This document shows positions 11,251 to 19,657 of a stretch of DNA of 64,000 bases, in pieces. The first letter of the stretch is position 1, and each line of letters starts with the position of its first letter. Source of the stretch: an uncultured Bartonella sp. (lineage in GTDB: Bacteria > Pseudomonadota > Alphaproteobacteria > Rhizobiales > Rhizobiaceae); contig CAMLBF010000004.1 in assembly GCA_946478235.1 (NCBI GenBank), forward strand, positions 1 through 64,000. The letters are read 5' to 3'. Under the pieces are notes generated by a model. The model ran no database searches. It was given only the letters and a program-made list of their open reading frames with translations, and had not been told where the DNA came from. A program made the position numbers and the translations under genes.

Positions 11251-12468
11251 ATGGCTACTGAAATCCGTGTTCCTACTCTGGGCGAATCCGTTACTGAAGC
11301 AACCATTGGAAAATGGTTTAAACAAGTAGGCGATGCTGTCGCTGTGGATGAACCTCTGGTTGAACTTGAAACAGACAAAGTTACTGTTGAAGTGCCTTCA
11401 CCAGTTGCTGGAAAATTGACAGAGATCGTCGCAAAAGAAGGCGATACTGTTGAAGTGAGCGCATTGCTTGGTTCAATCGCAGAAGGTGCAGCAGGCAATG
11501 CTGCTCCGGCAGCAAAGCAACCTGCAACACCAACACCGGCAGCTCAACCGCAACCTGCTGCTGCGGCTCCGGCTTCGGCAGCGATGCAACCAGCTCCATC
11601 AGCTGCTAAACTAATGGCTGAAAACAATCTATCTGCTAATCAGGTAGATGGCTCTGGTAAACGTGGACAGGTTCTTAAAGGCGACGTTCTTGATGCTCTT
11701 TCTAAAGGCGTATCAACAGCGGCTTCTGCTCCTGCTGCACCACGTGCTGCATCAGCACCACAAGACGCTGCACGTGAAGAACGTGTTCGTATGACAAAAT
11801 TGCGTCAAACAATCGCTCGTCGTTTGAAAGACGCTCAAAACACATCTGCGATGCTTACAACCTTTAACGAAGTCGATATGACAGCTGTTATGGATTTGCG
11901 TAAGCGTTACAAAGACGTTTTCGAGAAAAAGCATGGCGTAAAACTCGGGTTTATGGGCTTTTTCACCAAGGCTGTTTGTCATGCATTGAAAGAAATTCCA
12001 GCTGTTAATGCTGAAATTGATGGCACTGACATTATTTACAAAAATTATGTCAATGCAGGTATTGCTGTTGGTACGGCCAAAGGCTTGGTTGTGCCGGTTG
12101 TTCGCGATGCCGATCAATTATCGATTGCTGGAATTGAAAAAGAAATCGGCCGTCTTGGACGTCTAGCACGTGATGGCAAGCTTGCTGTTACCGATATGCA
12201 AGGTGGTACATTCACGATCACCAATGGTGGTGTTTATGGATCGCTGATGTCAACACCAATTCTCAATGCGCCACAATCAGGCATTTTGGGTATGCATGCT
12301 ATCAAAGAGCGTGCAATGGTTGTTAACGGTCAAGTTGTTGTACGTCCAATGATGTACTTGGCACTTTCTTATGACCATCGTATCGTTGACGGTCAGGAAG
12401 CTGTGACATTCCTCGTTCGTGTTAAGGAATGCTTGGAAGATCCAGAACGTCTTGTTCTTGATCTTTAA
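11251..12468 (+). CDS. sucB: 2-oxoglutarate dehydrogenase E2, dihydrolipoyl succinyltransferase
   Basis: Lipoyl domain ([16 protein letters not shown]), Ala/Pro linker, E3-binding domain, catalytic [11 protein letters not shown]. Confidence 0.95.
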   Translation: MATEIRVPTLGESVTEATIGKWFKQVGDAVAVDEPLVELETDKVTVEVPSPVAGKLTEIVAKEGDTVEVSALLGSIAEGAAGNAAPAAKQPATPTPAAQPQPAAAAPASAAMQPAPSAAKLMAENNLSANQVDGSGKRGQVLKGDVLDALSKGVSTAASAPAAPRAASAPQDAAREERVRMTKLRQTIARRLKDAQNTSAMLTTFNEVDMTAVMDLRKRYKDVFEKKHGVKLGFMGFFTKAVCHALKEIPAVNAEIDGTDIIYKNYVNAGIAVGTAKGLVVPVVRDADQLSIAGIEKEIGRLGRLARDGKLAVTDMQGGTFTITNGGVYGSLMSTPILNAPQSGILGMHAIKERAMVVNGQVVVRPMMYLALSYDHRIVDGQEAVTFLVRVKECLEDPERLVLDL

Positions 12469-12483
12469 TAAAAAGGTTTTCGC

Positions 12484-12882
12484 ATGATGAATGCACCAAC
12501 AGCATTATTGGCCTTCAGTGTCGTTATGTTGTTGGTGCATATTTTTTTGCAGGCTTTTTTAGCGACTAAAGAATTAGGCATGCGCTGGAATGCCAGCGCA
12601 CGCGATACGAATGAAAGAACGACAACATTGTTTGCCGGTAGGGCAGAACGGGCCAGTGCCAATTTTCGCGAAACCTATCCTGCCTTTCTAGCGCTGATGT
12701 TGTTGGCTGAATTTCAACCTGTTGATGTTATGTTGACGGTTGCAGGAGGGACGATCTGGGCTATAGCGCGGGTTATTTATCTACCGCTTTATATGTTCGG
12801 CGTACCTTATATCCGTTCGCTTGTCTGGTTGGTATCCATTGCTGGACTTGCGATTATGCTTTTAGCTGCTTTTTGGAGATAG
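12484..12882 (+). CDS. MAPEG family membrane protein
   Basis: About 130 aa, multi-helix; ELGMRWNASARD, RAERASANFRETYPAFLALML, ARVIYLPLYMFGVPYIRSLVW pattern. Confidence 0.78.
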   Translation: MMNAPTALLAFSVVMLLVHIFLQAFLATKELGMRWNASARDTNERTTTLFAGRAERASANFRETYPAFLALMLLAEFQPVDVMLTVAGGTIWAIARVIYLPLYMFGVPYIRSLVWLVSIAGLAIMLLAAFWR

Positions 12883-13524
12883 ATGATGCATTTCTATCTT
12901 GTGGAGTGGTCCTCACTCATGGCGGTTTTCTTGGTTGCCGCAATTACACCAGGTGCTGATTTCGCGCTTGTTGTGCGTCAATCAATCGTTTACGGGCGCG
13001 AAAATGCACTCGCTACATCTTTTGGTATCGGTTTGGCGCTTTTCTTTCATGTCAGCTACACCATACTCGGGTTGGGACTGGTTATAGCGAAATCACTTAT
13101 ACTGTTTAATGTCGTAAAATGGCTTGGTGTCGCATATCTGCTTTATATCGGTATCAAAGCCTTATCATCTCGCGGCACTGCTTATGTCAATGCGGATGGG
13201 CAGACAGCGGTAAAAATGCAGCAAAGTTGGAAAAAGGCATTTATGGCAGGTTTTGCTGTTAATGCGCTTAATCCTAAAGCTGTATTTTTCTTTCTGTCAA
13301 TCTTTTCCACTCTGGTTGCAGCGACAACACCAATGAGCGTAAAATTCTTTTACGGCTTGTCGATGTCCATGTTGTTAATCGGGTGGTTTTCAACTGTTAG
13401 CATTTTTATGACAGCACCAGCAGTACGGCATAAGTTTTATCGCGCATCGAAGTGGATAGATAAGATTAGTGGTGCGGTTTTTATCGCATTTGGCATTCAA
13501 CTTATGTTTCGAAAAGCCTCTTGA
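12883..13524 (+). CDS. LysE family translocator
   Basis: AITPGADFALVVRQS, GILxxLNPKAVFFF-like pattern (NALNPKAVFFFLSIF), six helices. Confidence 0.85.
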   Translation: MMHFYLVEWSSLMAVFLVAAITPGADFALVVRQSIVYGRENALATSFGIGLALFFHVSYTILGLGLVIAKSLILFNVVKWLGVAYLLYIGIKALSSRGTAYVNADGQTAVKMQQSWKKAFMAGFAVNALNPKAVFFFLSIFSTLVAATTPMSVKFFYGLSMSMLLIGWFSTVSIFMTAPAVRHKFYRASKWIDKISGAVFIAFGIQLMFRKAS

Positions 13525-13572
13525 ATTCTGAAAAATGTATAGGTCTGTTTGGCCGTAATGAAAGGGAAAATA

Positions 13573-14979
13573 ATGTCATATGATGTCGTCGTAATCGGTG
13601 CAGGTCCTGGTGGATATGTTTCGGCAATCAGGGCAGCACAACTGGGTCTAAAAACCGCTATTATTGAGAAACGTGAAACATTGGGTGGAACATGCCTGAA
13701 CGTAGGCTGTATTCCTTCCAAAGCGCTTCTTCATGCCTCAGAAGTATTTGCAGAAGCACAACACGGCTTTGAATCTTTGGGTGTTTCTGTATCAAAACCC
13801 TCTCTTAATCTCGAAGCTATGATGACACACAAACAAAAGACCGTTGATGGTAATACAAGTGGTGTCGCATTTTTGATGAAGAAAAACAAAATTGATACCA
13901 TCTATGGATCTGGCAAGATCCTTGCTGCCGGAAAAGTTGAAGTGACAGGCAAAGATGGTGCCAAGCAGACATTGGACACCAAAAATATTATCATTGCTAC
14001 GGGCTCAGATGTCGCCGGTATACCGGGCTTAAAAATAGAAATAGATGAGAAAGTAATTGTTTCATCAACGGGTGCTTTGGCTCTCGGAAAAGTTCCGCAA
14101 CGCTTGGTTGTTGTTGGTGCTGGTGTTATTGGATCTGAGCTTGGATCTGTATGGAGCAGACTTGGCGCAAAAGTAACGGTTGTCGAATTTCTTGATAAGG
14201 TTTTGGGCCCAATGGATGGTGAAGTATCCAAGCAGTTCCAGAAACTTATGGAAAAACAGGGCATTGAATATAAGCTTGGTGCAAAAGTAACTGGTGTTGA
14301 AAAAACAGCTTCTGGCGCAAAAGTAACATTTGAGCCAGTTAAGGGCGGTGACGCTCAAACACTTGAAGCTGACATTGTCCTTGTTGCAACAGGCCGTCGT
14401 CCTTACACAGATGGCTTAGGCTTGGCAGAAGCTGGAGTCAAATTGGACGATCGTGGTCGTGTTGATGTTGATGCTCATTGGCAAACCAATGTACCAGGTA
14501 TTTACGCTATTGGTGACGTGGTTAAGGGACCAATGCTTGCCCATAAGGCAGAAGATGAAGGTGTTGCCCTTGCCGAAGTTCTTGCTGGCCAAAAGGGTCA
14601 CGTCAATTATGATGTTATACCAAGTGTTGTTTATACAGAACCTGAAGTTGCTTCAGTTGGTAAGACTGAAGAGGAATTGAAGGCTGCTGGTATTGAATAT
14701 CGCGTTGGTAAATTCCCATTTTCTGCCAATGGTCGCGCTCGCGCCATGCAAAAGACAGATGGTTTTGTGAAAATTTTGGCATGTGCAAAGACAGATAAGG
14801 TTTTGGGCGGACATATTCTTGGTTTTGGTGCCGGTGAGATGATTCACGAGATTGCTGTTTTGATGGAGTTTGGTGGTTCTTCGGAAGATTTGGGCCGTAC
14901 CTGCCATGCACACCCAACAATGTCTGAAGCTATTCGTGAAGCAGCATTGGCAACCTTCTCCAAGCCAATCAATATGTAA
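13573..14979 (+). CDS. lpdA: Dihydrolipoyl dehydrogenase
   Basis: FAD motif YDVVVIGAGPGGYVSAIRAAQLG, GGTCLNVGCIPSK redox site, HAHPTMSEAIREA. Start trimmed to 13573. Confidence 0.95.
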   Translation: MSYDVVVIGAGPGGYVSAIRAAQLGLKTAIIEKRETLGGTCLNVGCIPSKALLHASEVFAEAQHGFESLGVSVSKPSLNLEAMMTHKQKTVDGNTSGVAFLMKKNKIDTIYGSGKILAAGKVEVTGKDGAKQTLDTKNIIIATGSDVAGIPGLKIEIDEKVIVSSTGALALGKVPQRLVVVGAGVIGSELGSVWSRLGAKVTVVEFLDKVLGPMDGEVSKQFQKLMEKQGIEYKLGAKVTGVEKTASGAKVTFEPVKGGDAQTLEADIVLVATGRRPYTDGLGLAEAGVKLDDRGRVDVDAHWQTNVPGIYAIGDVVKGPMLAHKAEDEGVALAEVLAGQKGHVNYDVIPSVVYTEPEVASVGKTEEELKAAGIEYRVGKFPFSANGRARAMQKTDGFVKILACAKTDKVLGGHILGFGAGEMIHEIAVLMEFGGSSEDLGRTCHAHPTMSEAIREAALATFSKPINM

Positions 14980-15005
14980 ATAGTAATAAACCTATTTTAT
15001 TTAAG

Positions 15006-15032
15006 AAGGCTGTCTTCGGACAGCCTTTTTTA
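15006..15032 (+). terminator. Rho-independent terminator after lpdA
   Basis: AAGGCTGTC-ttcg-GACAGCCTT followed by T-tract. Confidence 0.9.
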
Positions 15033-15257
15033 TTTGAAATACGAAATAAAATAAGCCGAAAATAAAATATATGTAGAATGGTAATATTTTTTGTAATTAA
15101 AAATATCATTTATTATTATTTTAAATAATAACAGAAAAACTTTATATAAAATTTATAGACTAAGTATATATTTTTATAAGTTTTTTGTTTCAAAGTTATA
15201 ATTATAAAATCATAATTTTGGCTTGGTTTTATTTGATTGATGAACCAAGAACTTATT

Positions 15258-16391
15258 TTAACGATCAACAGCTGTTAATATAAAACCTTTTTGCCGTAGT
15301 TGTTCAACAAGACCTGTTGAACCTGGAAGATGCCCTGCGCCAACGGCGATAAAACTATTGCCTTGTTCAATAATTTTTTGAGCACGCTCGGCCATTCTAT
15401 CATTACGCTGGTCCACCAATATTTGATAGAAAATACGTTGGTTTTCAGCGCTCACATTGGATTTGAACATTTTTTCAAGGACGAAAAGCTCACCAATATG
15501 ACCCTTTTTATATAGCTGCATTTGGGTATAAAAAATATCATTATTAAGATCGGTGTTTTGCACCATGTCCTCAATAGATTCTGCATAAAAACTAATTGGT
15601 AAGCCTTTTAAGGCTGATATTTGTTCGTCGACGCTTTCAAGTCCCAATACCGGTTTGTTCTGTTTCTTGGCGTCAAAACCAAGTTGGGTATCCAGTGCGC
15701 GATAGCCATATTGTATGCGTTTGGTTTCGCAAGCTGGAATGCTTAGCGTTGTCCAGATTATCCATGGTTTGACGTTCGCCAAGGTATCATAGGGCAAACC
15801 ATGCTCTTCCAAAGTAGTCTGAAATTTCAAAAACTGTTCTGATGTTAAAAGATCTTTGAAACTTTCACCTGCCTTTGTTGTGATAAAATCCGGATCGAGA
15901 ATAATTTTTTTTGCGTAGAAATTACGGTCTGTCTCGGCGATTTCACTAAGCTCTAGAACCAATCTGTCAGATTTATCGAAGATATCTTTTTGGCGTTTTG
16001 ACAAGGTGACAATTTTAGGATCACTGACATGCATTGTTCCTAATAGATAGGAAGGCTTAATACCGCTTTTTTCAATTTTCCAAAATTTTGCATTGCCGTT
16101 TATAATCGCCTTCGACTGAGATGCGAATTTTTTCCGGTCATTTTTGGAAAATGTTTTTGTTAAATCTGTTCCACCACAAACTGGCGGTTTAGTGGGTTGT
16201 ACTTTTTTTACAAAGTTATCAAAGATAGTGTTGCTTTGGGAAAGTGCTTCTTTGGCATGCAATGGCAAGAAGGACATTGATGCAGATATTGCAAGAATGG
16301 AAAGCGTTTTTAAATAATAGCGACAATGGCATATCCGATGAAACAGTAGATGTTTGACAGTTGTAATATGTGTTTGAAGCCATTGCCGCAT
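15258..16391 (-). CDS. TraB/GumN family protein
   Basis: GTMHVSDPKIVTL, LVLELSE, GNSFIAVGAGHLPGSTGLVEQLRQKGF motifs. Confidence 0.85.
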   Translation of the reverse strand: MRQWLQTHITTVKHLLFHRICHCRYYLKTLSILAISASMSFLPLHAKEALSQSNTIFDNFVKKVQPTKPPVCGGTDLTKTFSKNDRKKFASQSKAIINGNAKFWKIEKSGIKPSYLLGTMHVSDPKIVTLSKRQKDIFDKSDRLVLELSEIAETDRNFYAKKIILDPDFITTKAGESFKDLLTSEQFLKFQTTLEEHGLPYDTLANVKPWIIWTTLSIPACETKRIQYGYRALDTQLGFDAKKQNKPVLGLESVDEQISALKGLPISFYAESIEDMVQNTDLNNDIFYTQMQLYKKGHIGELFVLEKMFKSNVSAENQRIFYQILVDQRNDRMAERAQKIIEQGNSFIAVGAGHLPGSTGLVEQLRQKGFILTAVDR

Positions 16392-16419
16392 ATGTTTATA
16401 AATTCCCCGCTAAATGTGA

Positions 16420-17658
16420 TTAGAAATTGAGTTCTTTATCACTTTTTCCTTCTCTTATACGTGTTGGCAATCCCATTTCACCAAGGCGTTTTAAAAACGG
16501 TTTGGTTGGCAATTCTTCGATATTTGCCATTGTCTTGATATCCCATTCACCATGGGCAACAAGTAAAGCAGCAGCAACAGCTGGAACGCCAGCCGTATAG
16601 GATATGCCTTGTGCGCCAGTTTCATGGTAGGCTTCTTCATGGTCAGCGACGTTGTAAATAAACACCTCACGTGGCTTACCATTTTTTTCGCCTTTTATGA
16701 GATCTCCTATACATGTTTTGCCTTTGTAATCGGGCGCAAGAGAAGATGGATCAGGCAATACCGCTTTAACCACTTTCAAAGGAATAACTTCTTGTCCTTC
16801 AGCTGTTTTCACTGGCTGTTCGGATAAAAGCCCAAGATTTTTCAAAACATTGAAAACCGTTATATACCGTTCACCAAAGCCCATCCAAAACCGGATATTC
16901 GGCACGTCCAAATTCTTTGATAAGGAATGGATTTCGTCATGACCAGTCATATAGGTTTTTTGCTTGCCGACTATAGGCAAATCCCATTCTTGGCCAATTT
17001 CAAACATCTTGTTTGAAACCCATTTGCTATTTTGCCAAGACCATACTTGGCCAGTAAACTCACGGAAATTAATTTCCGGATCAAAATTTGTGGCAAACCA
17101 CCGTCCGTGACTTCCAGCATTGATATCAATGATATCGATATCTGTCATTTTGTCGAAATAATCATGATGTGCCAATGCTGCATATGCATTCACAACACCA
17201 GGATCAAAACCTGCACCGAGAATTGCGGTTACACCGGCTTCTTCACATTCTTCCCGACGTGGCCATTCATAATTACCGTACCAAGGCGGTGTTTCACAAA
17301 TTTTCAACGGGTCTTCATGGATTGCTGTATCAATATAGGCTGCGCCGGTTTCTAAACAGGCTGATAAAACAGACATATTCAAAAAGGCTGATCCAACATT
17401 GATAACAATTTGACAACCGGTTTTTCTAATAAGATCTGCCGTTGCTTTTACATTCATGGCGTCAAGGTGATGGGTTTCAAAGACACCTTTCACCTTCATC
17501 GATTTCTTTTCTTTTACAGAAGCGATGATAGCCTCGCACTTTTGTAACGTTCGCGAAGCAATATGAAGATCACCGAGAATATCGTTATGTTGGGCACATT
17601 TATGGGCAACGACCTGTGCTACACCACCTGCACCAATAATGAGGATATTCTTTTTCAT
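16420..17658 (-). CDS. Saccharopine dehydrogenase family; probable carboxynorspermidine/carboxyspermidine dehydrogenase
   Basis: NILIIGAGGVAQVVAHKCAQ, DTAIHED, GAGFDPGVVNAYAA; adjacent to nspC-type decarboxylase. Confidence 0.87.
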   Translation of the reverse strand: MKKNILIIGAGGVAQVVAHKCAQHNDILGDLHIASRTLQKCEAIIASVKEKKSMKVKGVFETHHLDAMNVKATADLIRKTGCQIVINVGSAFLNMSVLSACLETGAAYIDTAIHEDPLKICETPPWYGNYEWPRREECEEAGVTAILGAGFDPGVVNAYAALAHHDYFDKMTDIDIIDINAGSHGRWFATNFDPEINFREFTGQVWSWQNSKWVSNKMFEIGQEWDLPIVGKQKTYMTGHDEIHSLSKNLDVPNIRFWMGFGERYITVFNVLKNLGLLSEQPVKTAEGQEVIPLKVVKAVLPDPSSLAPDYKGKTCIGDLIKGEKNGKPREVFIYNVADHEEAYHETGAQGISYTAGVPAVAAALLVAHGEWDIKTMANIEELPTKPFLKRLGEMGLPTRIREGKSDKELNF

Positions 17659-17716
17659 TCCCGGTTTGTCTCCTAATCAGTATAATTTCAAAAAGTGTTA
17701 CGAAACGGACAGTCTT

Positions 17717-18868
17717 TTATGAAAGACTATCTTGATAGTCCTTATAACCAAATTCTCGCTGAACGCGAATAGTTCCATCCAATTCTTTTATTGCAATAGA
17801 TGGCATATTAAGGCCATTGAACCAATTCTTTTTTACCATTGTATATCCAGCGGCATCTTGAAACGATAAGCGATCGCCAACTTTTAGTTTTTCAGGGAAA
17901 TGGAATGTACCAAATACATCACCTGCCAAACAAGACTTTCCGCAAACCATAATTTCATGTGGGCCGGTATTGGGCGCAATTTTGGCATTTTCCCGATAAA
18001 TAAGCAAATCCAGCATGTGGGCTTCAATCGAACTGTCCACAATGGCCAATTCCTTGCCGTTAGACAGGGTATCCAATACACTTACTTCCAGTGTTGTGCT
18101 GTTCGTAATAGATGCTTCTCCAGGTTCCAGATAAACTGTAACACCATAAAGATCAGAAAATCTCTTCAGTCTGTCTGCAAAAGCTTCTAAGGGATAACCG
18201 TTACCGGTAAAGTGGATACCGCCCCCCAAACTAATCCAATCAACATGTTTAAAGAAACTACCGAACTTTTCTTCGATATTGCTTAACATGCTGTCGAAAA
18301 GAGAAAAATCACCATTTTCGCAATTATTGTGTATCATGAAACCATTGACTAAAGGCAATACCATTTCAATTTTTTCATTTTCTCTCTCCCCTAAACGACT
18401 ATAGGGACGTGCAGGATCAGCAAGGTCGAAACTTGAAGAACTTATGCCCGGATTGAGACGTAACCCACGTTTAATATTTTTCGATTGTTGTTCGAATCTC
18501 TGAAGTTGTCCAACTGAATTGAAAATAATTTTATCGGCATAAGTGATTGCTTCATCAATTTCATGATCACTCCATGCTACAGAATAAGCGTGTGTTTCTT
18601 TGCCAAATTTTTCGCGCCCCAAACGTAGTTCATATAGTGATGAGGATGTTGTCCCATCCATATAATCGGCCATAAAATCAAAAACACCCCATGTGGCAAA
18701 GCATTTTAAAGCCAATAACGCCTTTGCACCTGATAAATCCCGCAACCGCGCGATGGTTTCCATATTGCGCAAAAGCTTAGTTTTATCGATAAGATAGTAA
18801 GGCGTTTTTATCATCATGTTATCCTGAGTAGCGGGTGTATTGATTATAACGAATCCGTGTTTAACCAT
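17717..18868 (-). CDS. nspC: Carboxynorspermidine decarboxylase (start may be 18811-18814)
   Basis: PLP decarboxylase fold: KTPYYLIDKTKL, ALLALKCFATW, LGGGIHFTGNGYPLE, GKSCLAGDVFG. Confidence 0.88.
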   Translation of the reverse strand: MVKHGFVIINTPATQDNMMIKTPYYLIDKTKLLRNMETIARLRDLSGAKALLALKCFATWGVFDFMADYMDGTTSSSLYELRLGREKFGKETHAYSVAWSDHEIDEAITYADKIIFNSVGQLQRFEQQSKNIKRGLRLNPGISSSSFDLADPARPYSRLGERENEKIEMVLPLVNGFMIHNNCENGDFSLFDSMLSNIEEKFGSFFKHVDWISLGGGIHFTGNGYPLEAFADRLKRFSDLYGVTVYLEPGEASITNSTTLEVSVLDTLSNGKELAIVDSSIEAHMLDLLIYRENAKIAPNTGPHEIMVCGKSCLAGDVFGTFHFPEKLKVGDRLSFQDAAGYTMVKKNWFNGLNMPSIAIKELDGTIRVQREFGYKDYQDSLS

Positions 18869-18988
18869 ATAGAAAGATAACGCTCAAAGTACAAATAAGT
18901 TATTGGTTAACCATACAAAAAAGATACCCATTTTCAGTTTATGTGTTTGCTATAATTGGTAGCTATCTCATTCTGGGAAGGATTCTCC

Positions 18989-19441
18989 ATGCTTATCAAG
19001 GTTTCTTTGTCTGGTGTTGCTCTTGCTTCAGCTATGTCATTGGTGATGTTTACCTCATCTGGTATTGCAGCGGATCTTTCGGTTGAGGTAGTTGCTGAGG
19101 CAAGCCAAACTGGTGCACCGACATCTATCACCAATAAAAGCAGAGGAGAGTGGAACGGTTTTAAAGGCTATCGCCATTATCGTAATGGTTATCGTAAACA
19201 TACAGATGGTTGGTGGTATCCTGAAGCTGCATTTCAACCAAATGCAAAAGCTGGTGTAGCGAATGAAAGCGTGCAGGCAATTCCTCATAAGCAAAAAGAT
19301 AGTGAAGAAAAGCCATGGCAGATAAAAAGCCATGTCGATTATTGTTCGTCCAAATACAAGACTTACTCAGCCAGCGATAACACATATCAGCCTTTTGAAG
19401 GGGCACGAAAAGCGTGTGTTTCACCCTATTATAAAGGCTGA
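18989..19441 (+). CDS. BA14K-like exported protein
   Basis: Signal peptide and C-terminal CSSKYKTYSASDNTYQPFEGARKAC, resembling the BA14K C-terminal motif. Confidence 0.65.
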   Translation: MLIKVSLSGVALASAMSLVMFTSSGIAADLSVEVVAEASQTGAPTSITNKSRGEWNGFKGYRHYRNGYRKHTDGWWYPEAAFQPNAKAGVANESVQAIPHKQKDSEEKPWQIKSHVDYCSSKYKTYSASDNTYQPFEGARKACVSPYYKG

Positions 19442-19657
19442 GCGACCTTCACGAGACGATAAGTCGCATGAGAAGATTTGCTGCTATTATTGAATAGCAA
19501 ATGCGGCTTTGTTAACAGATAACCAAATTTCTACATTTAGCTTTCAAAAAGGCTTGCACTCTTTGTGACAAGCCGTCCATTATACGAAAATAGGCGTTAG
19601 CGATTCAGACTGAACGCCCTATCTAGAATTAAGACTCAAAAAAAAAAACAGGATGGT

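Noticed and set aside
11500-11620. GC-richer Ala/Pro/Gln-coding stretch in sucB as a repeat or insertion
   Set aside because: It is the normal flexible linker after the lipoyl domain of E2 proteins.
15060-15240. AT-rich near-palindrome TTATTATTTTAAATAATAA and related A/T inverted repeats
   Set aside because: Expected by chance in extremely AT-rich intergenic DNA; no associated gene logic.
18858-18918. Repeated TTAACCATA upstream of nspC as an operator
   Set aside because: Only two short AT-rich copies, one overlapping a putative coding start; too weak to support.
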